DNA from: an uncultured Pseudomonadales bacterium
Lineage (GTDB): Bacteria > Pseudomonadota > Gammaproteobacteria > Pseudomonadales > Cellvibrionaceae
Direction: 5' to 3'
Assembly (NCBI GenBank): GCA_947494095.1
Contig: CANLTI010000018.1
Span: forward strand, 1 to 64,000
DNA: 64,000 nt
Program-made: the position numbers and the translations under genes
Notes under the pieces: generated by a model
Seen by the model: only the letters and a program-made list of their open reading frames with translations
What the model was told of the DNA's origin: nothing
Database searches by the model: none
Part shown: piece after piece, positions 16,649-25,959 of the stretch
Layout: each line of letters starts with the position of its first letter
Position numbering within the stretch: position 1 is the first letter of the stretch

Positions 16649-18040
16649 TTAACGGCGGTACAAAGAGTAATCAAATGCCACGCCAATTAAGCCCGTACTG
16701 TAGTTATTGACCACGCCATCACTATCTATCGGACGACCAAGACCCGCATCACGATGGCTTCGTCGATCGCTGTGCTGAGCATAAAAGCGGAGTGTGCCGT
16801 GGCGCACCAATGAATTAAGACCTATTTCAATGCGCCATAACGCCTCGTCATAATCATCTTGCGTACGCTTAAAGTCGACCTCCATCACACGATAGCTCGC
16901 ATTCAAGTACGCATGGCGGCTCTGCCGGTAGTTTAACTGCAAGTGACCAAACAACTCAGTACTATCAAACTGTGTCGCTTGCTGATAATCCTCACGCTCG
17001 GCGCCAAGCTTAACGGCTAATGCGCATCGCGAGCACAAAGCCCGGTACAACCACTCGATATGCCCATCGCGACGCTTATACTGGTCAAGCACGCCCACTC
17101 GACCATCTAGTTCTGCGCCTTGGCTTCCCAGCGCCTGTTCACCGGCCCCTTGAGAAGTATCGGTAATCCACTGCCTAAAGGCCGTACTAAATTCATGCGT
17201 ATCGCCTAAGTACTCTGCGTTAATATCGTAAAAAGCAGAACTAGAGCCGCCATCGGTATTGTTGCGACCCACACTCAAAAAATACTGTAAACGCTTAAGT
17301 GATGTAGACCACGATAAAGCCGCACGCGAATACTCAAATGCATCTTGCGGCGCCTGTTCACCCAGATTAACCGCATTAGTCGCGTTGTCGTATTCTAGCT
17401 GATAGCCTGATAGCTCTAGGCCAAATCGGCTTAGCTTACTCACGCCTCGGTCGTAGCGAATACCGCCGCCTTGTCGGCGCGAATTACTCGCCTCGGCTAA
17501 ATCAAATGTTACTTTTGAGGTATTAACATTGAGCAGCCATTGCGATTGCGCAGGACCTAAACGCACCCAACCTGTTGCGCTTGTGCTATTGCGGCGATCT
17601 AAGTTATCGGGTGAATCCCCGCGACTTGGGTCAATCAGCAGCTCTGCCGATCGATGACTAACATCAGCCATAAATCGACTGGTCTGCGAGCCTAAAAGCC
17701 ACGCTACATCGCCTAAAAACAGCTCATGATCTTGCGCTTTTTGCTCAGAAAAGCGTCTCATCTCGTAAGAGCCATCAACCTCTAAGCGCATGAGCTGCCC
17801 CACCAATACACCATTAGCCGCCAGCATCGGTCGCCACTGATATTCATCAATCACTAGCGCCGACTGGGCCTCGCGGTTAGCATTAGCAACATCCTCAAAG
17901 GCCACACTGGCTAAAAGCTCAAAGCCACTGCGAGTTTGTGCACTGAGCGGTAAGCTTGCCAATAACACGCAAAGCACGGCAAACGCGGCACTTAAACGCT
18001 GCCTGCGACACATAACCCATGCAAAACAGTACCTAATCAC
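16649..18040 (-). CDS. Outer-membrane beta-barrel, exosortase-associated
   Basis: A 463-residue exported protein: the signal peptide ends near ASLPLSAQ. The mature part alternates polar and hydrophobic residues with many aromatic girdle residues and ends YSLYRR. This is the layout of an outer-membrane barrel with about 14-18 strands. Size, style and position beside a sorting-tail gene and exosortase suggest the PEP-CTERM-associated outer-membrane family (TIGR03016) or an EpsL-like polysaccharide porin; I cannot separate these. The start is GTG 18040, with AGAGGG six nt upstream. It is divergent from the sorting-tail gene across 413 bp. Confidence 0.65.
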   Translation of the reverse strand: MIRYCFAWVMCRRQRLSAAFAVLCVLLASLPLSAQTRSGFELLASVAFEDVANANREAQSALVIDEYQWRPMLAANGVLVGQLMRLEVDGSYEMRRFSEQKAQDHELFLGDVAWLLGSQTSRFMADVSHRSAELLIDPSRGDSPDNLDRRNSTSATGWVRLGPAQSQWLLNVNTSKVTFDLAEASNSRRQGGGIRYDRGVSKLSRFGLELSGYQLEYDNATNAVNLGEQAPQDAFEYSRAALSWSTSLKRLQYFLSVGRNNTDGGSSSAFYDINAEYLGDTHEFSTAFRQWITDTSQGAGEQALGSQGAELDGRVGVLDQYKRRDGHIEWLYRALCSRCALAVKLGAEREDYQQATQFDSTELFGHLQLNYRQSRHAYLNASYRVMEVDFKRTQDDYDEALWRIEIGLNSLVRHGTLRFYAQHSDRRSHRDAGLGRPIDSDGVVNNYSTGLIGVAFDYSLYRR

Positions 18041-18334
18041 CCAAAACCCTCTCGATTTTATATCGCTTATTATTCACTTGTACCCGCAACTGTTTATGAG
18101 TATTAACAACGTAAGGCCTCGGTCATTGACAGCACAAACACCTTGGCAATCAACTGACTATAGCTCACGCTCACGCTACAGAATTCCCTCAGCAATGTCG
18201 ATTGTCGATACTCTTTACACTACAATGTCCACCGCACAAAAATCTTATCCATAGTACTCTAGTCTCATCTAAAACCGCCTTTAAAAATAAAAACACCATT
18301 TAAAAACAACGAGATACCTTTAGGTCTATAAAAT

Positions 18335-18350
18335 GGGCACGCTTCATGCT
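18335..18350 (+). promoter_or_regulatory. Sigma-54 promoter candidate for the sorting-tail gene
   Basis: GGGCACGCTTCATGCT: GG at 18336-18337 and GC at 18348-18349 are separated by the obligatory 10 nt, and CACG follows the -24 GG as in the consensus TGGCACG-N4-TTGCW. It differs from consensus only at the first T and at one of the two Ts before GC. Transcription would start near 18361, leaving a leader of about 93 nt. Confidence 0.6.
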
Positions 18351-18453
18351 TATATGACTCATAGATAATCCTATTTATCTCACTACCGGCCGCACCTGTT
18401 ACTGCGTACACTTTTATGTAGTTCAGCCAAAGCCACTCACCAGAGGATTTATA

Positions 18454-19392
18454 ATGAAAGGTTTATTACTGAGCGGCAGCTTAGTGGCATCACTACTACT
18501 CAGTGCTGCTAGCCACGCTATGCCGTTGTCTGAATATAGTCTTATTGTTGAAAAAGACTATCACCATAGCTCTGCGGTATGGGGTCGTACCTTTATTGGC
18601 GGCAACATGACCACTCAAGGTGGCGAATTTGGTACCCGCCTAAGTAACGACAGCTCACTACCAACACTGACAGTCGCTGGCAACATTAAAGGTAACACCT
18701 TTAATATTCAAGCGGGCGATATCGTGTATGGCGGCAAGCTCAAGGCTAACGTTAGCTTTAACGGTGGCGGCAGCGCGACCGACGTGGGCCGCAAAGCCCT
18801 TAAGCAAGAGCGCAAGAGCCTTATCTCTGAGTTGAAGCACTCCTCTAAAACGTATGCTCAAACCGCCAGTAATGGCCAGCTCAACCAAAACGGTAATAAC
18901 ACAACATTTAACTATACCGGCGCCAACAACACTGCCGTCTTTGATGTTAATGCGAGTGATATTTTCTTTCAAAACTCATTCCTACAGCTAGACGCGGGTA
19001 ATGCCCAAACAGTAGTGTTTAATATTTCGACACAAAGCCAATCTATGGGCTTTGACTTTTTAGCACCCAACGGTATCAACTTTGGCAACGGCTTTAATAC
19101 ACAAACTGCAAGCAATATTTTGTGGAATTTTTACGACGCCAAAAACCTAGACCTCCAAGACCTTAAAGTGAAAGGCTCTGTATTGGCGATGGGCGCTAAC
19201 CTATTGAGCATTGGCACTATTGACGGGTCTATTGCGGCAAAGTCGTTCATTCAAGACTCTCAAATACACAACTACACCTTTACGCCACCTTCAGAGGCGC
19301 CATTACCAGCCTCTATTCAGTTTATGCTAATGGGGCTTGCTGGCGTTCTTTTTGCTCGTAGACTGCGTAAAAAGAAACTACAGGCTCAATAA
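18454..19392 (+). CDS. Choice-of-anchor-A protein with VPLPA/PEP-CTERM-type sorting tail
   Basis: A 312-residue secreted protein. The signal peptide covers about 1-22 (ends SAASHA). The mature domain (YSLIVEKDYHHSSAVWGRTFIGGN, then Gly/Asn-rich beta repeats) is a choice-of-anchor-A domain, found with several sorting signals. The C-terminus is a tripartite exosortase signal: the motif APLPAS (282-287), a hydrophobic span, and a basic cluster RRLRKKK. APLPA resembles VPLPA, the motif of XrtD-type exosortases, and such an enzyme is encoded 3 kb away. AGAGGA precedes ATG 18454. It is probably processed at the PLPA motif and released or anchored at the surface with the exopolysaccharide. Confidence 0.85.
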   Translation: MKGLLLSGSLVASLLLSAASHAMPLSEYSLIVEKDYHHSSAVWGRTFIGGNMTTQGGEFGTRLSNDSSLPTLTVAGNIKGNTFNIQAGDIVYGGKLKANVSFNGGGSATDVGRKALKQERKSLISELKHSSKTYAQTASNGQLNQNGNNTTFNYTGANNTAVFDVNASDIFFQNSFLQLDAGNAQTVVFNISTQSQSMGFDFLAPNGINFGNGFNTQTASNILWNFYDAKNLDLQDLKVKGSVLAMGANLLSIGTIDGSIAAKSFIQDSQIHNYTFTPPSEAPLPASIQFMLMGLAGVLFARRLRKKKLQAQ

Positions 19393-19455
19393 ATAAAGCC
19401 CGTAGTTTTTTAGGCTACTTTAACGCTGGGGCTTTAACGTCGTAGCGTTGCAGCA

Positions 19456-19605
19456 AATAGACTCTTTAATTTAGGGGCCTCTTTTATTTAAGAGTCTATT
19501 TTATTTGGGAGCCTATGTTATTTGGGAGCCTATGTTATTTGGGAGCCTATGTTATATAGGCCTAAAAAATATAAGCTAAAAAAGCCTGCGCAAGCAGGTT
19601 TTTTT
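19456..19605 (+). terminator. Hairpin, tandem repeats and terminator after the sorting-tail gene
   Basis: First a perfect 11-bp inverted repeat (AATAGACTCTT at 19456-19466, AAGAGTCTATT at 19490-19500), then three exact 17-bp units TTATTTGGGAGCCTATG (19501-19551). Last is an intrinsic terminator: CCTGC-GCAA-GCAGG at 19585-19598 followed by seven T. The final hairpin ends transcripts of the sorting-tail gene. Confidence 0.8.
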
Positions 19606-19646
19606 GTGCCTACCTGATCAGTCATCGCCTGTATGTTAGAGGTATT

Positions 19647-19884
19647 GTAGCTATTCAGAGGTGGGGAAATCGGGCGCTAATGGATCATTTGCTGGGCCGC
19701 TCAGCCATCTGCGACTTTGTGCTCCTGCAAAGTCTAATCTTGCATATCCCTAGTGCAGGCGCACTGTCTAACCCTTGCTTTCCCTGCAAGACCCGGCGCT
19801 TATATGCCCAGAAAACAACCCATCAGCACCTGTTAAGAGGGGGTTTTGGATTAGATGCTGATTTAACGTGATTGAGTATTCTTA
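19647..19884 (+). mobile_element. MITE-like element, copy B (decayed right end)
   Basis: The left end GTAGCTATTCAG (19647-19658) and the following 90 bp match copy A closely (GGGCGCTAAT, GCTGGGCCGCTCA, GCCATCTGCGACTTTGTGCTCCTGCAAAGTCTA). The right end is degenerate (TTGAGTATTCTT near 19872) and no target duplication is detectable. It lies between the convergent sorting-tail and TPR genes. Confidence 0.7.
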
Positions 19885-19899
19885 GTGTTCGTTGACTTA

Positions 19900-22317
19900 T
19901 CATTCATTTTTAGCCTGAACAAGTGCCTTAAAGCGTGCCTGCTGTTGCGCGGGCAACTGCTCAATCGGTAGCTCATGCAATAATTGCTCAAGTGCTGAGT
20001 GATTTTTTTGTGCCTGATAAACACGCGCCAAATGATATTTAACCTCGAGGTGCGCCGTATTTTTAAGGGCGACTCTGAGAGTGTGCTCGGCCGCTTTTAA
20101 ATCTCCGGCCCAAAACTGTACCCAACCATAAGTATCAAGCAATTCGTAGCGACCTGTATCGGCAAAATCGGCGGTTATTTGGGCGGCTTTTCGGATGCTT
20201 TGCTCGCTGCGCAACTCAGGAGTATCAACCAACAATAAAGCGTAGTTATTCCGAACCACCAAACTATTGGATTGCTGGAGTAAGGTTTCATAGTTTGCTT
20301 GGGCGCGAGAGTATTGCTTCACTTTTTGATACAAAACCGCTTGCGACAATAATAAAAAACCATTGCGTGGGTGTAGACCTAACGCTTTGTTATACACATC
20401 AATAGCCGCTTGATTGTGGCCATTAAACGACTGTTCATCCGCCAATAATTTATACCCTTGCAGCCAGTTAATATTGTGCAACACTCCCTGCCTAAAAGTC
20501 GCTATCGCATTGCGCCCAACGCTGCGCTCGAGTTTAGCTTTCAGGGCATAGGCGGGCACGGCGGTGGGGTGCTGCTCCATTAACTGCGCCAGCCAGTGAA
20601 TAATCTCAATACTCGCCTTCTCCTTTCGCTCAACGGTTTTGGCCAAACCACTGTAGGCTTCTACATAAGTAGGCTGCTCTTGCAGCACCTGCTGAAACAA
20701 CACTTTAGCCTGCTCCAACTCGCCTTGACCCAAGGCAATTTTTGCCCGTAAAAAAACCAACCGCCAATCCAACCCAGCGCTTTTTTCAAGAGCATCTAAC
20801 TGCACAGAAGCACGCGGCCATAATTTTTGGGCCATTAATAACTCAAGATTACGCAGCTGCCAGTCAGCCGTTTGCCGATAAGCCGGTGCAACCGACGATA
20901 GGTAACGCTGCGCCGCGGCAAATTTTTGCGCTTTAATCAACTCGCGAATATGAATGCTACGCGCTTTGGCATGGCTTGGGGCCAACTGTAAAATGTGCTC
21001 ATAGGTTTTGGCTTCACGCTCTTTATCGCCTAATACACCATAAATATGCCCCGTTAATTCAAGCGCTTCAATATTATCAACCTGCTGGCTCAATAAGCTT
21101 TGTGCATCATTTAAGGCAATATCATAATGCTGTAGATCTAGCGCCACACGGGCCCGCAACTTTAACAAGTCGGCATTTAAAGGGCTTGACCTTAACGCAT
21201 CGTTTAATAACGTTAAGGCTTGAGATTGCTTGCCCTCAGCCCTTAACACGCTGGCTAATAATAATTGCGCTTTCGCCTGGGTTTGAATATCTAGCTGTGG
21301 CGACGCCACCAATGACTGCAGCGCAGCCTCGGCATCAGCCAATTGATTGTCTTGTAACAGTAAGCCGGCACGGTAAAAAATAAGGCCGGTATCATTTGGC
21401 AGTTGCTCTAAAAACGTATTCAGCAACGCCGAGGCACGGCCGGGCTCTTGATCCTCAAGCACTTCTAATAATGCTCTTTTAACAATGGTATTTTTAGGCT
21501 GCTGCTGGTTATATTGCTCGAGTATTTTAATGGCCTCATCGACACGCTGGCGCTGATAAAAGCGCTGCGCCAATGCTAAAGGGTAGCGCGCTTGCTCGGG
21601 ATCTAAAATCATTAAGCGCTGCAGTGCCGCTTCAACACCACTGGCATCACCCCTCAACTCATTAAGCTCTAAGCTCAGTAGCTCGGTATTAATATCATCA
21701 GGGTGCTCAGTGCGTAACGCGTCAACCAACTCTAGGGCTTCATCAAAGCGTGTTAAAAATTTTAAGGTGACTATTTTTAGCGCGCTTAATTCATGCAAGG
21801 CAGTAGCATTTTGAGCATCGACTTTAAGTAAGCCGTCATCTATCGCTTGCAATGCTTGTGCATACTGCTGCAAGCCAATAAGCCCTGCGGCCAACACCGG
21901 ATAGGCCTTGGCATATTGCTCTGCCGATAAATGGTCGGGCTGCTCTAGTAGGCTCGCCATCGCCGTTACGGCTTTTTTAAATTGTACCGTCAGCACCCAA
22001 TACTCAGCAGCTTTTATTGCGATATCGCTGTTGTTAGGCGCCAGCTCTTGGGCGCGATTAATATCGGCAAACGCAATAAAAATATTGTCGTCTTTTTCGG
22101 CCACTAAGGCCAAGTAATAATACGCTTGCGCTAAGGTTTCTTTTTTGCGCAAGGCGTTACGCAGTTGCACCCGCGCGCGCGCATAGTCGGCTGCGGCATA
22201 AAAAGATTTTGCGCTTTCGAGGTATTGCTCTGCCGTCATTTCACGCTTAAAACAGCCACCAACACTCAGGGCTATCACAGCAATCCATGCAACGCCCGAT
22301 ACTTTTAATTTACACAT
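19900..22317 (-). CDS. TPR lipoprotein of PEP-CTERM/exosortase system, PrsT-like
   Basis: An 805-residue protein. The signal peptide ends in lipobox SVGGC (Cys22), so it is probably an outer-membrane lipoprotein facing the periplasm. Nearly all of the rest is tetratricopeptide repeats, beginning AEQYLESAKSFYAAADYARARVQLRNALR and continuing to the C-terminus. Size, lipobox and the opening repeat fit the PEP-CTERM system TPR-repeat lipoprotein family (TIGR02917, PrsT). It lies 54 bp downstream of the exosortase gene on the same strand, so they are probably one operon. A scaffold linking sorting and polysaccharide secretion is inferred for the family; the mechanism is not known. Confidence 0.85.
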   Translation of the reverse strand: MCKLKVSGVAWIAVIALSVGGCFKREMTAEQYLESAKSFYAAADYARARVQLRNALRKKETLAQAYYYLALVAEKDDNIFIAFADINRAQELAPNNSDIAIKAAEYWVLTVQFKKAVTAMASLLEQPDHLSAEQYAKAYPVLAAGLIGLQQYAQALQAIDDGLLKVDAQNATALHELSALKIVTLKFLTRFDEALELVDALRTEHPDDINTELLSLELNELRGDASGVEAALQRLMILDPEQARYPLALAQRFYQRQRVDEAIKILEQYNQQQPKNTIVKRALLEVLEDQEPGRASALLNTFLEQLPNDTGLIFYRAGLLLQDNQLADAEAALQSLVASPQLDIQTQAKAQLLLASVLRAEGKQSQALTLLNDALRSSPLNADLLKLRARVALDLQHYDIALNDAQSLLSQQVDNIEALELTGHIYGVLGDKEREAKTYEHILQLAPSHAKARSIHIRELIKAQKFAAAQRYLSSVAPAYRQTADWQLRNLELLMAQKLWPRASVQLDALEKSAGLDWRLVFLRAKIALGQGELEQAKVLFQQVLQEQPTYVEAYSGLAKTVERKEKASIEIIHWLAQLMEQHPTAVPAYALKAKLERSVGRNAIATFRQGVLHNINWLQGYKLLADEQSFNGHNQAAIDVYNKALGLHPRNGFLLLSQAVLYQKVKQYSRAQANYETLLQQSNSLVVRNNYALLLVDTPELRSEQSIRKAAQITADFADTGRYELLDTYGWVQFWAGDLKAAEHTLRVALKNTAHLEVKYHLARVYQAQKNHSALEQLLHELPIEQLPAQQQARFKALVQAKNE

Positions 22318-22371
22318 AATTTATTCATCCAACCGCTAAGGTCTTAAAGTTGAGCACTGTAATGTTGCATA

Positions 22372-23991
22372 CTATTGCGGCGGCGCCGGTAAATAGGCTG
22401 TAATACCAACACGTAAATGGACTAATAAATCAGCCAATCGCGCATCAGCATCTTCAATACGCTCTTGTGCATGCAGTGGCGTAGTAAGCCGAATTAAAGC
22501 ACCATCAGAGCGTCCATACACTAAAAAATCTTTAAGTAATAACCACTTGCGCCAATATTCATCGGCCGCCCATTCACCGCGCTCGACAAACCCATAATAC
22601 ACAAGCTGCTTAACGCCTTGGCGTGAAATCACCACACGATTCACTTTTTGCTCTTTTACCGCTATACGTGTAATAGCCTCTATTTGCCAACCGCCACCAG
22701 GAATACACACCTTAGGCGAATGCGGTGATTGGCCTGCTCGCTGGTTGGCATAATACGCCACATAAAAATTGACCGGTGCCGATACCTGCGCCGTAGAAAA
22801 ATCTATTAAAAGATAATCATCAACCCCCAAAGACTCTGCCACACCAGCGGTTAAAGGTCGATGAACACCTTGCCAGCTGCCCCACATCAACGGGAAACTC
22901 GACATATTAGCCGCAGGCGGAATAACCAGCTGACGATGAGCCACAGAATAACCGGCGATTAATGTCAAAGCTGATAATAGCCATACACCACTCAATGCAC
23001 CCCACAAGCGAGTGCGCCCTACAGAGGGGGCAACATAAGCCGCGGGCTCACTCGGCGTAATATCAAGCCATTGCCATATTGATTGTCGCGTAAAAATAGC
23101 ATTAAGGCTCCATAGCAGTAAAGCCAACAATACCATGCACAGCGCAAAAATCAGCCAGCCCTCAAAATCATGAAAAAACCCCTCGGCAACGGCGAGACCA
23201 AAATGCTCAACCAGCCAAGCCATTACCGCAATGCGTAAGCTGTTAAGCGCTACCGTAATAGGAATAGTAGCGACAAAAATAACCCCCCGAATCCATAGCG
23301 GCCCCTGATAACAATAAGCCGCCAAATACCCCAAGCTCATTAGAGGATATAGATAACGCAAGCCACTACACGCCTCAACAACTTGTAATTTGACAACCCC
23401 TAAATCAATCACATTACCCGATAAATACACCACAATACCCATCATGCGTATCACATCAACAGCGATACGCGATGACAACAACTGTAATTGAGCGGTAAAA
23501 GCCACCTCGATAACATAAGGCAAAGGGATACAAAAAATAAGAAAGCCCAATGGCCATAACAACATCCGAAGGCCGGCAATACCCCACCAAAGCGCCACCA
23601 ATGCCATCAAAACAACCACCAATGCCAGCTGTATCAGCAAAAAAAGGCCACTCACCATACCTGCAAGCGTCATTAAACTGGCTAAAGCCATTAAAACAAC
23701 AGCCACTGCACTAGGCGGCTGCCGGTGTAAACGCTCACGGTATTGCGCACATAAATAAGCCACAATACATGGCACCAGCCAACCGTGGCCGTACTCAGGC
23801 TCATGACTCCAACGCCGAACGAGCTCAAGCAATGCCGAAAAGGATAAATACATAAAAACTAAAACCACAAAAACACTGGCAAAAAAACGTGGTTTTTCGG
23901 TCTTGATGAGAGCAATTAGGGCGCTGCTTTTGATTTTTGCACCGCTTATTCCTGTAAGGCTTATTTTTTTAATGTAGTGCGATATCAGCAT
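22372..23991 (-). CDS. xrtD: Exosortase with fused EpsI domain (XrtD type)
   Basis: About 539 residues. The N-terminal ~290 residues have eight or more membrane spans and hold the exosortase active site: Cys208 in VVEACSGLRYLYP, Arg253 in LNSLRIAVMA, and His274 in EGFFHDFEGW. The C-terminal ~210 residues, from about 330, form a periplasmic EpsI domain (PKVCIPGGGWQIE, NRVVISRQG). Exosortase-EpsI fusions with a VPLPA-type substrate are classed as exosortase D. A TTG two codons upstream is open, but ATG 23991 is preferred. It should cleave and transfer the sorting-tail protein at 18454-19392. The EpsI part is usually needed for exopolysaccharide production. Confidence 0.85.
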   Translation of the reverse strand: MLISHYIKKISLTGISGAKIKSSALIALIKTEKPRFFASVFVVLVFMYLSFSALLELVRRWSHEPEYGHGWLVPCIVAYLCAQYRERLHRQPPSAVAVVLMALASLMTLAGMVSGLFLLIQLALVVVLMALVALWWGIAGLRMLLWPLGFLIFCIPLPYVIEVAFTAQLQLLSSRIAVDVIRMMGIVVYLSGNVIDLGVVKLQVVEACSGLRYLYPLMSLGYLAAYCYQGPLWIRGVIFVATIPITVALNSLRIAVMAWLVEHFGLAVAEGFFHDFEGWLIFALCMVLLALLLWSLNAIFTRQSIWQWLDITPSEPAAYVAPSVGRTRLWGALSGVWLLSALTLIAGYSVAHRQLVIPPAANMSSFPLMWGSWQGVHRPLTAGVAESLGVDDYLLIDFSTAQVSAPVNFYVAYYANQRAGQSPHSPKVCIPGGGWQIEAITRIAVKEQKVNRVVISRQGVKQLVYYGFVERGEWAADEYWRKWLLLKDFLVYGRSDGALIRLTTPLHAQERIEDADARLADLLVHLRVGITAYLPAPPQ

Positions 23992-24007
23992 ATTCAAACT
24001 CGGTTTG

Positions 24008-24037
24008 CTCAGTAGGCATAGGACGAATCCTACTGAG
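24008..24037 (-). promoter_or_regulatory. Leader hairpin of the exosortase gene
   Basis: A perfect 9-bp inverted repeat, CTCAGTAGG (24008-24016) and CCTACTGAG (24029-24037), with a 12-nt loop, 16 bp upstream of the exosortase ATG. It could be an operator or a translation-control hairpin in the leader; no T-run follows it. Confidence 0.5.
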
Positions 24038-24207
24038 AATCATCTTGAGGGGCCAAAAAAATAGTCTTTGTACGTCTCGTGCTTGCATCATAAAAGTAAA
24101 TAACTAACTTCAGAGATACGAAATAAAAAATCGATTCACATCACAGATTGAGAGCCTTGCTTAGAGGGCTTGCTATAGGTCTCGCTAAATGATGACAAAA
24201 AATATTA

Positions 24208-24441
24208 GTCACTATTCAGCTCAGCTAATAAACCTCACCTGACGGGTGCTGATGGATTATTTCTGGGCATTTAAGGCCGAACCTTGCAGGGAAAGCAAGG
24301 GGTAGACAGTGCACCTGCATAAGGATATGCAAGATTAGACTTTGCAGGAGCATAAAGTCGAGGAGCACAAAGTCGTAGATGGCTTGAGTCGCCCAGTCAA
24401 TGATTCATTAGCGCCCAACTCCGGCACACCTGAATAGTTAC
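24208..24441 (-). mobile_element. MITE-like element, copy C
   Basis: A 234-bp non-coding element with ends GTCACTATTCAG (24208-24219) and CTGAATAGTTAC (24430-24441), flanked by AAATATTA and AAATGTTA (7 of 8 matching; 24200-24207 and 24442-24449). The orientation is opposite to copy A. It is inserted in the divergent promoter region between the exosortase and flippase genes, so it may influence either. The rest of 23992-24563 shows no gene. Confidence 0.85.
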
Positions 24442-24563
24442 AAATGTTATTGAATCATTATATATTCCATACAAAACTAGCAATGTATCAAAAAGCCGAT
24501 AGACTCTTGCTTCAAATTACGTCAAGTATTCACCCTGACTCATAGCCACGCTGAAGTACCACA

Positions 24564-25925
24564 ATGATACCTCCTTATAAAACATCTGTCCTCGATCGAA
24601 TCCGCACCAAAACCAGCTCAGTCTCGGTGAAAGCAGCCCTTTGGACTATACTCGGCTTTGGCTCAGGAAAAGTCGTTCAATTAATATCCAATATTATATT
24701 AACCCGTATTTTGTTTCCTGAAGCCTTTGGCTTAATGGTTATTGTTAATGTGGTTTTAATTGGCCTTGCCATGCTAAGCGACATAGGTTTAAAGCCAGCG
24801 ATTATTCAACACCCGAGGGGCCACGAGGATACATTTTTAAATACCGCCTGGACGGTACAGATTATTCGTGGTTTTATTTTGTTTTTAGTTGCCTGCAGCC
24901 TTGCTTGGCCCCTTGCCATATTGTATGACCAACCCCTGTTAACCGCCATGATTTGCGCCTGCGCAACAACAACAATTGCTAGAGGCTTTTGTAGTATAGC
25001 CATGGCCACCGCCGAGCGAGACATGGCACTCAAGCGCGTAACATTGATTGAGCTTAGCTCTCAAGTACTGACCATGTGTATAACCATTGGTTTAGCCATA
25101 AGTATGCAATCGGTTTGGTCTTTGGTACTCGGCAATATTGTTGCGGCATTTGTGACCTGTGCACTGAGCCACCTATTTTTAACACCTCACAAACATAAAA
25201 TACTTTGGCATACGCAAAGCTGGCAAGAAATGAAAAGCTTTGGCCGATGGATTATGGCCAGTACACTTTTTACCTTTGTAGGCGGGCACGGCATCAAAGC
25301 AATAGAGGCGACGTTTATTAGCTTGGAAGATGTAGCGTTTTTACAAATTGCCACCACCATGGCTTTAAGTATTCGCGAGCTCATTAGCGCTTTACGTTCT
25401 AAGGTGCTCTTCCCAAAGCTCAGCCGAATACAGCGTGAAACCCCCGCCCTTTTTACACCCATTTTCCAAAAATTATCTTCCAAGCTACTACTCGCAGCTT
25501 TGATAGGTTATGGGTTGCTCGCTGTTTTATCTACGCACATTATCAATCTACTTTATGATGAGCGCTATTTTGTCTCCCATCAGTATTTAACACTTTACGC
25601 GATTGGCGGCCTAATGGCTGTTATTGCTTCAATGTATAACGATGCACTGCTATCAAAAGGCCTCAGCAAAGAAAGCTTTTATATCACGGCCAGCAATGCA
25701 TTTTTACAAGTTATTAGTGTTTTTATTGGCTTTAATATTGCAGGTATTATCGGGATGGTTTCAGGTTCTATATTTGCCTCTGTTGGCACCTACATTTTAG
25801 CGATTATTTTAGCGTCAAAACACAACGTACTACTCATAAAGACGGATATCGCCTATATTGTTTGTGTCATCATTATTGCTTTAGTGGCCATTAAGATTAA
25901 CTTCCCGCAAGCGCTAACACGTTAA
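24564..25925 (+). CDS. wzx: Polysaccharide flippase, Wzx type
   Basis: A 453-residue polytopic inner-membrane protein with about 12 hydrophobic helices. The N-terminal region SVKAALWTILGFGSGKVVQLISNIILTRILFPEAFGLMV is typical of oligosaccharide flippases (MOP superfamily, RfbX/Wzx). It would flip undecaprenyl-linked repeat units to the periplasm. First gene of the plus-strand part of the exopolysaccharide cluster, 34 bp before a glycosyltransferase gene, so probably co-transcribed with it. The substrate repeat unit cannot be predicted. Confidence 0.85.
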   Translation: MIPPYKTSVLDRIRTKTSSVSVKAALWTILGFGSGKVVQLISNIILTRILFPEAFGLMVIVNVVLIGLAMLSDIGLKPAIIQHPRGHEDTFLNTAWTVQIIRGFILFLVACSLAWPLAILYDQPLLTAMICACATTTIARGFCSIAMATAERDMALKRVTLIELSSQVLTMCITIGLAISMQSVWSLVLGNIVAAFVTCALSHLFLTPHKHKILWHTQSWQEMKSFGRWIMASTLFTFVGGHGIKAIEATFISLEDVAFLQIATTMALSIRELISALRSKVLFPKLSRIQRETPALFTPIFQKLSSKLLLAALIGYGLLAVLSTHIINLLYDERYFVSHQYLTLYAIGGLMAVIASMYNDALLSKGLSKESFYITASNAFLQVISVFIGFNIAGIIGMVSGSIFASVGTYILAIILASKHNVLLIKTDIAYIVCVIIIALVAIKINFPQALTR

Positions 25926-25959
25926 CAATAAAAGCGCTATATTTGCTAGAGATTCGATT

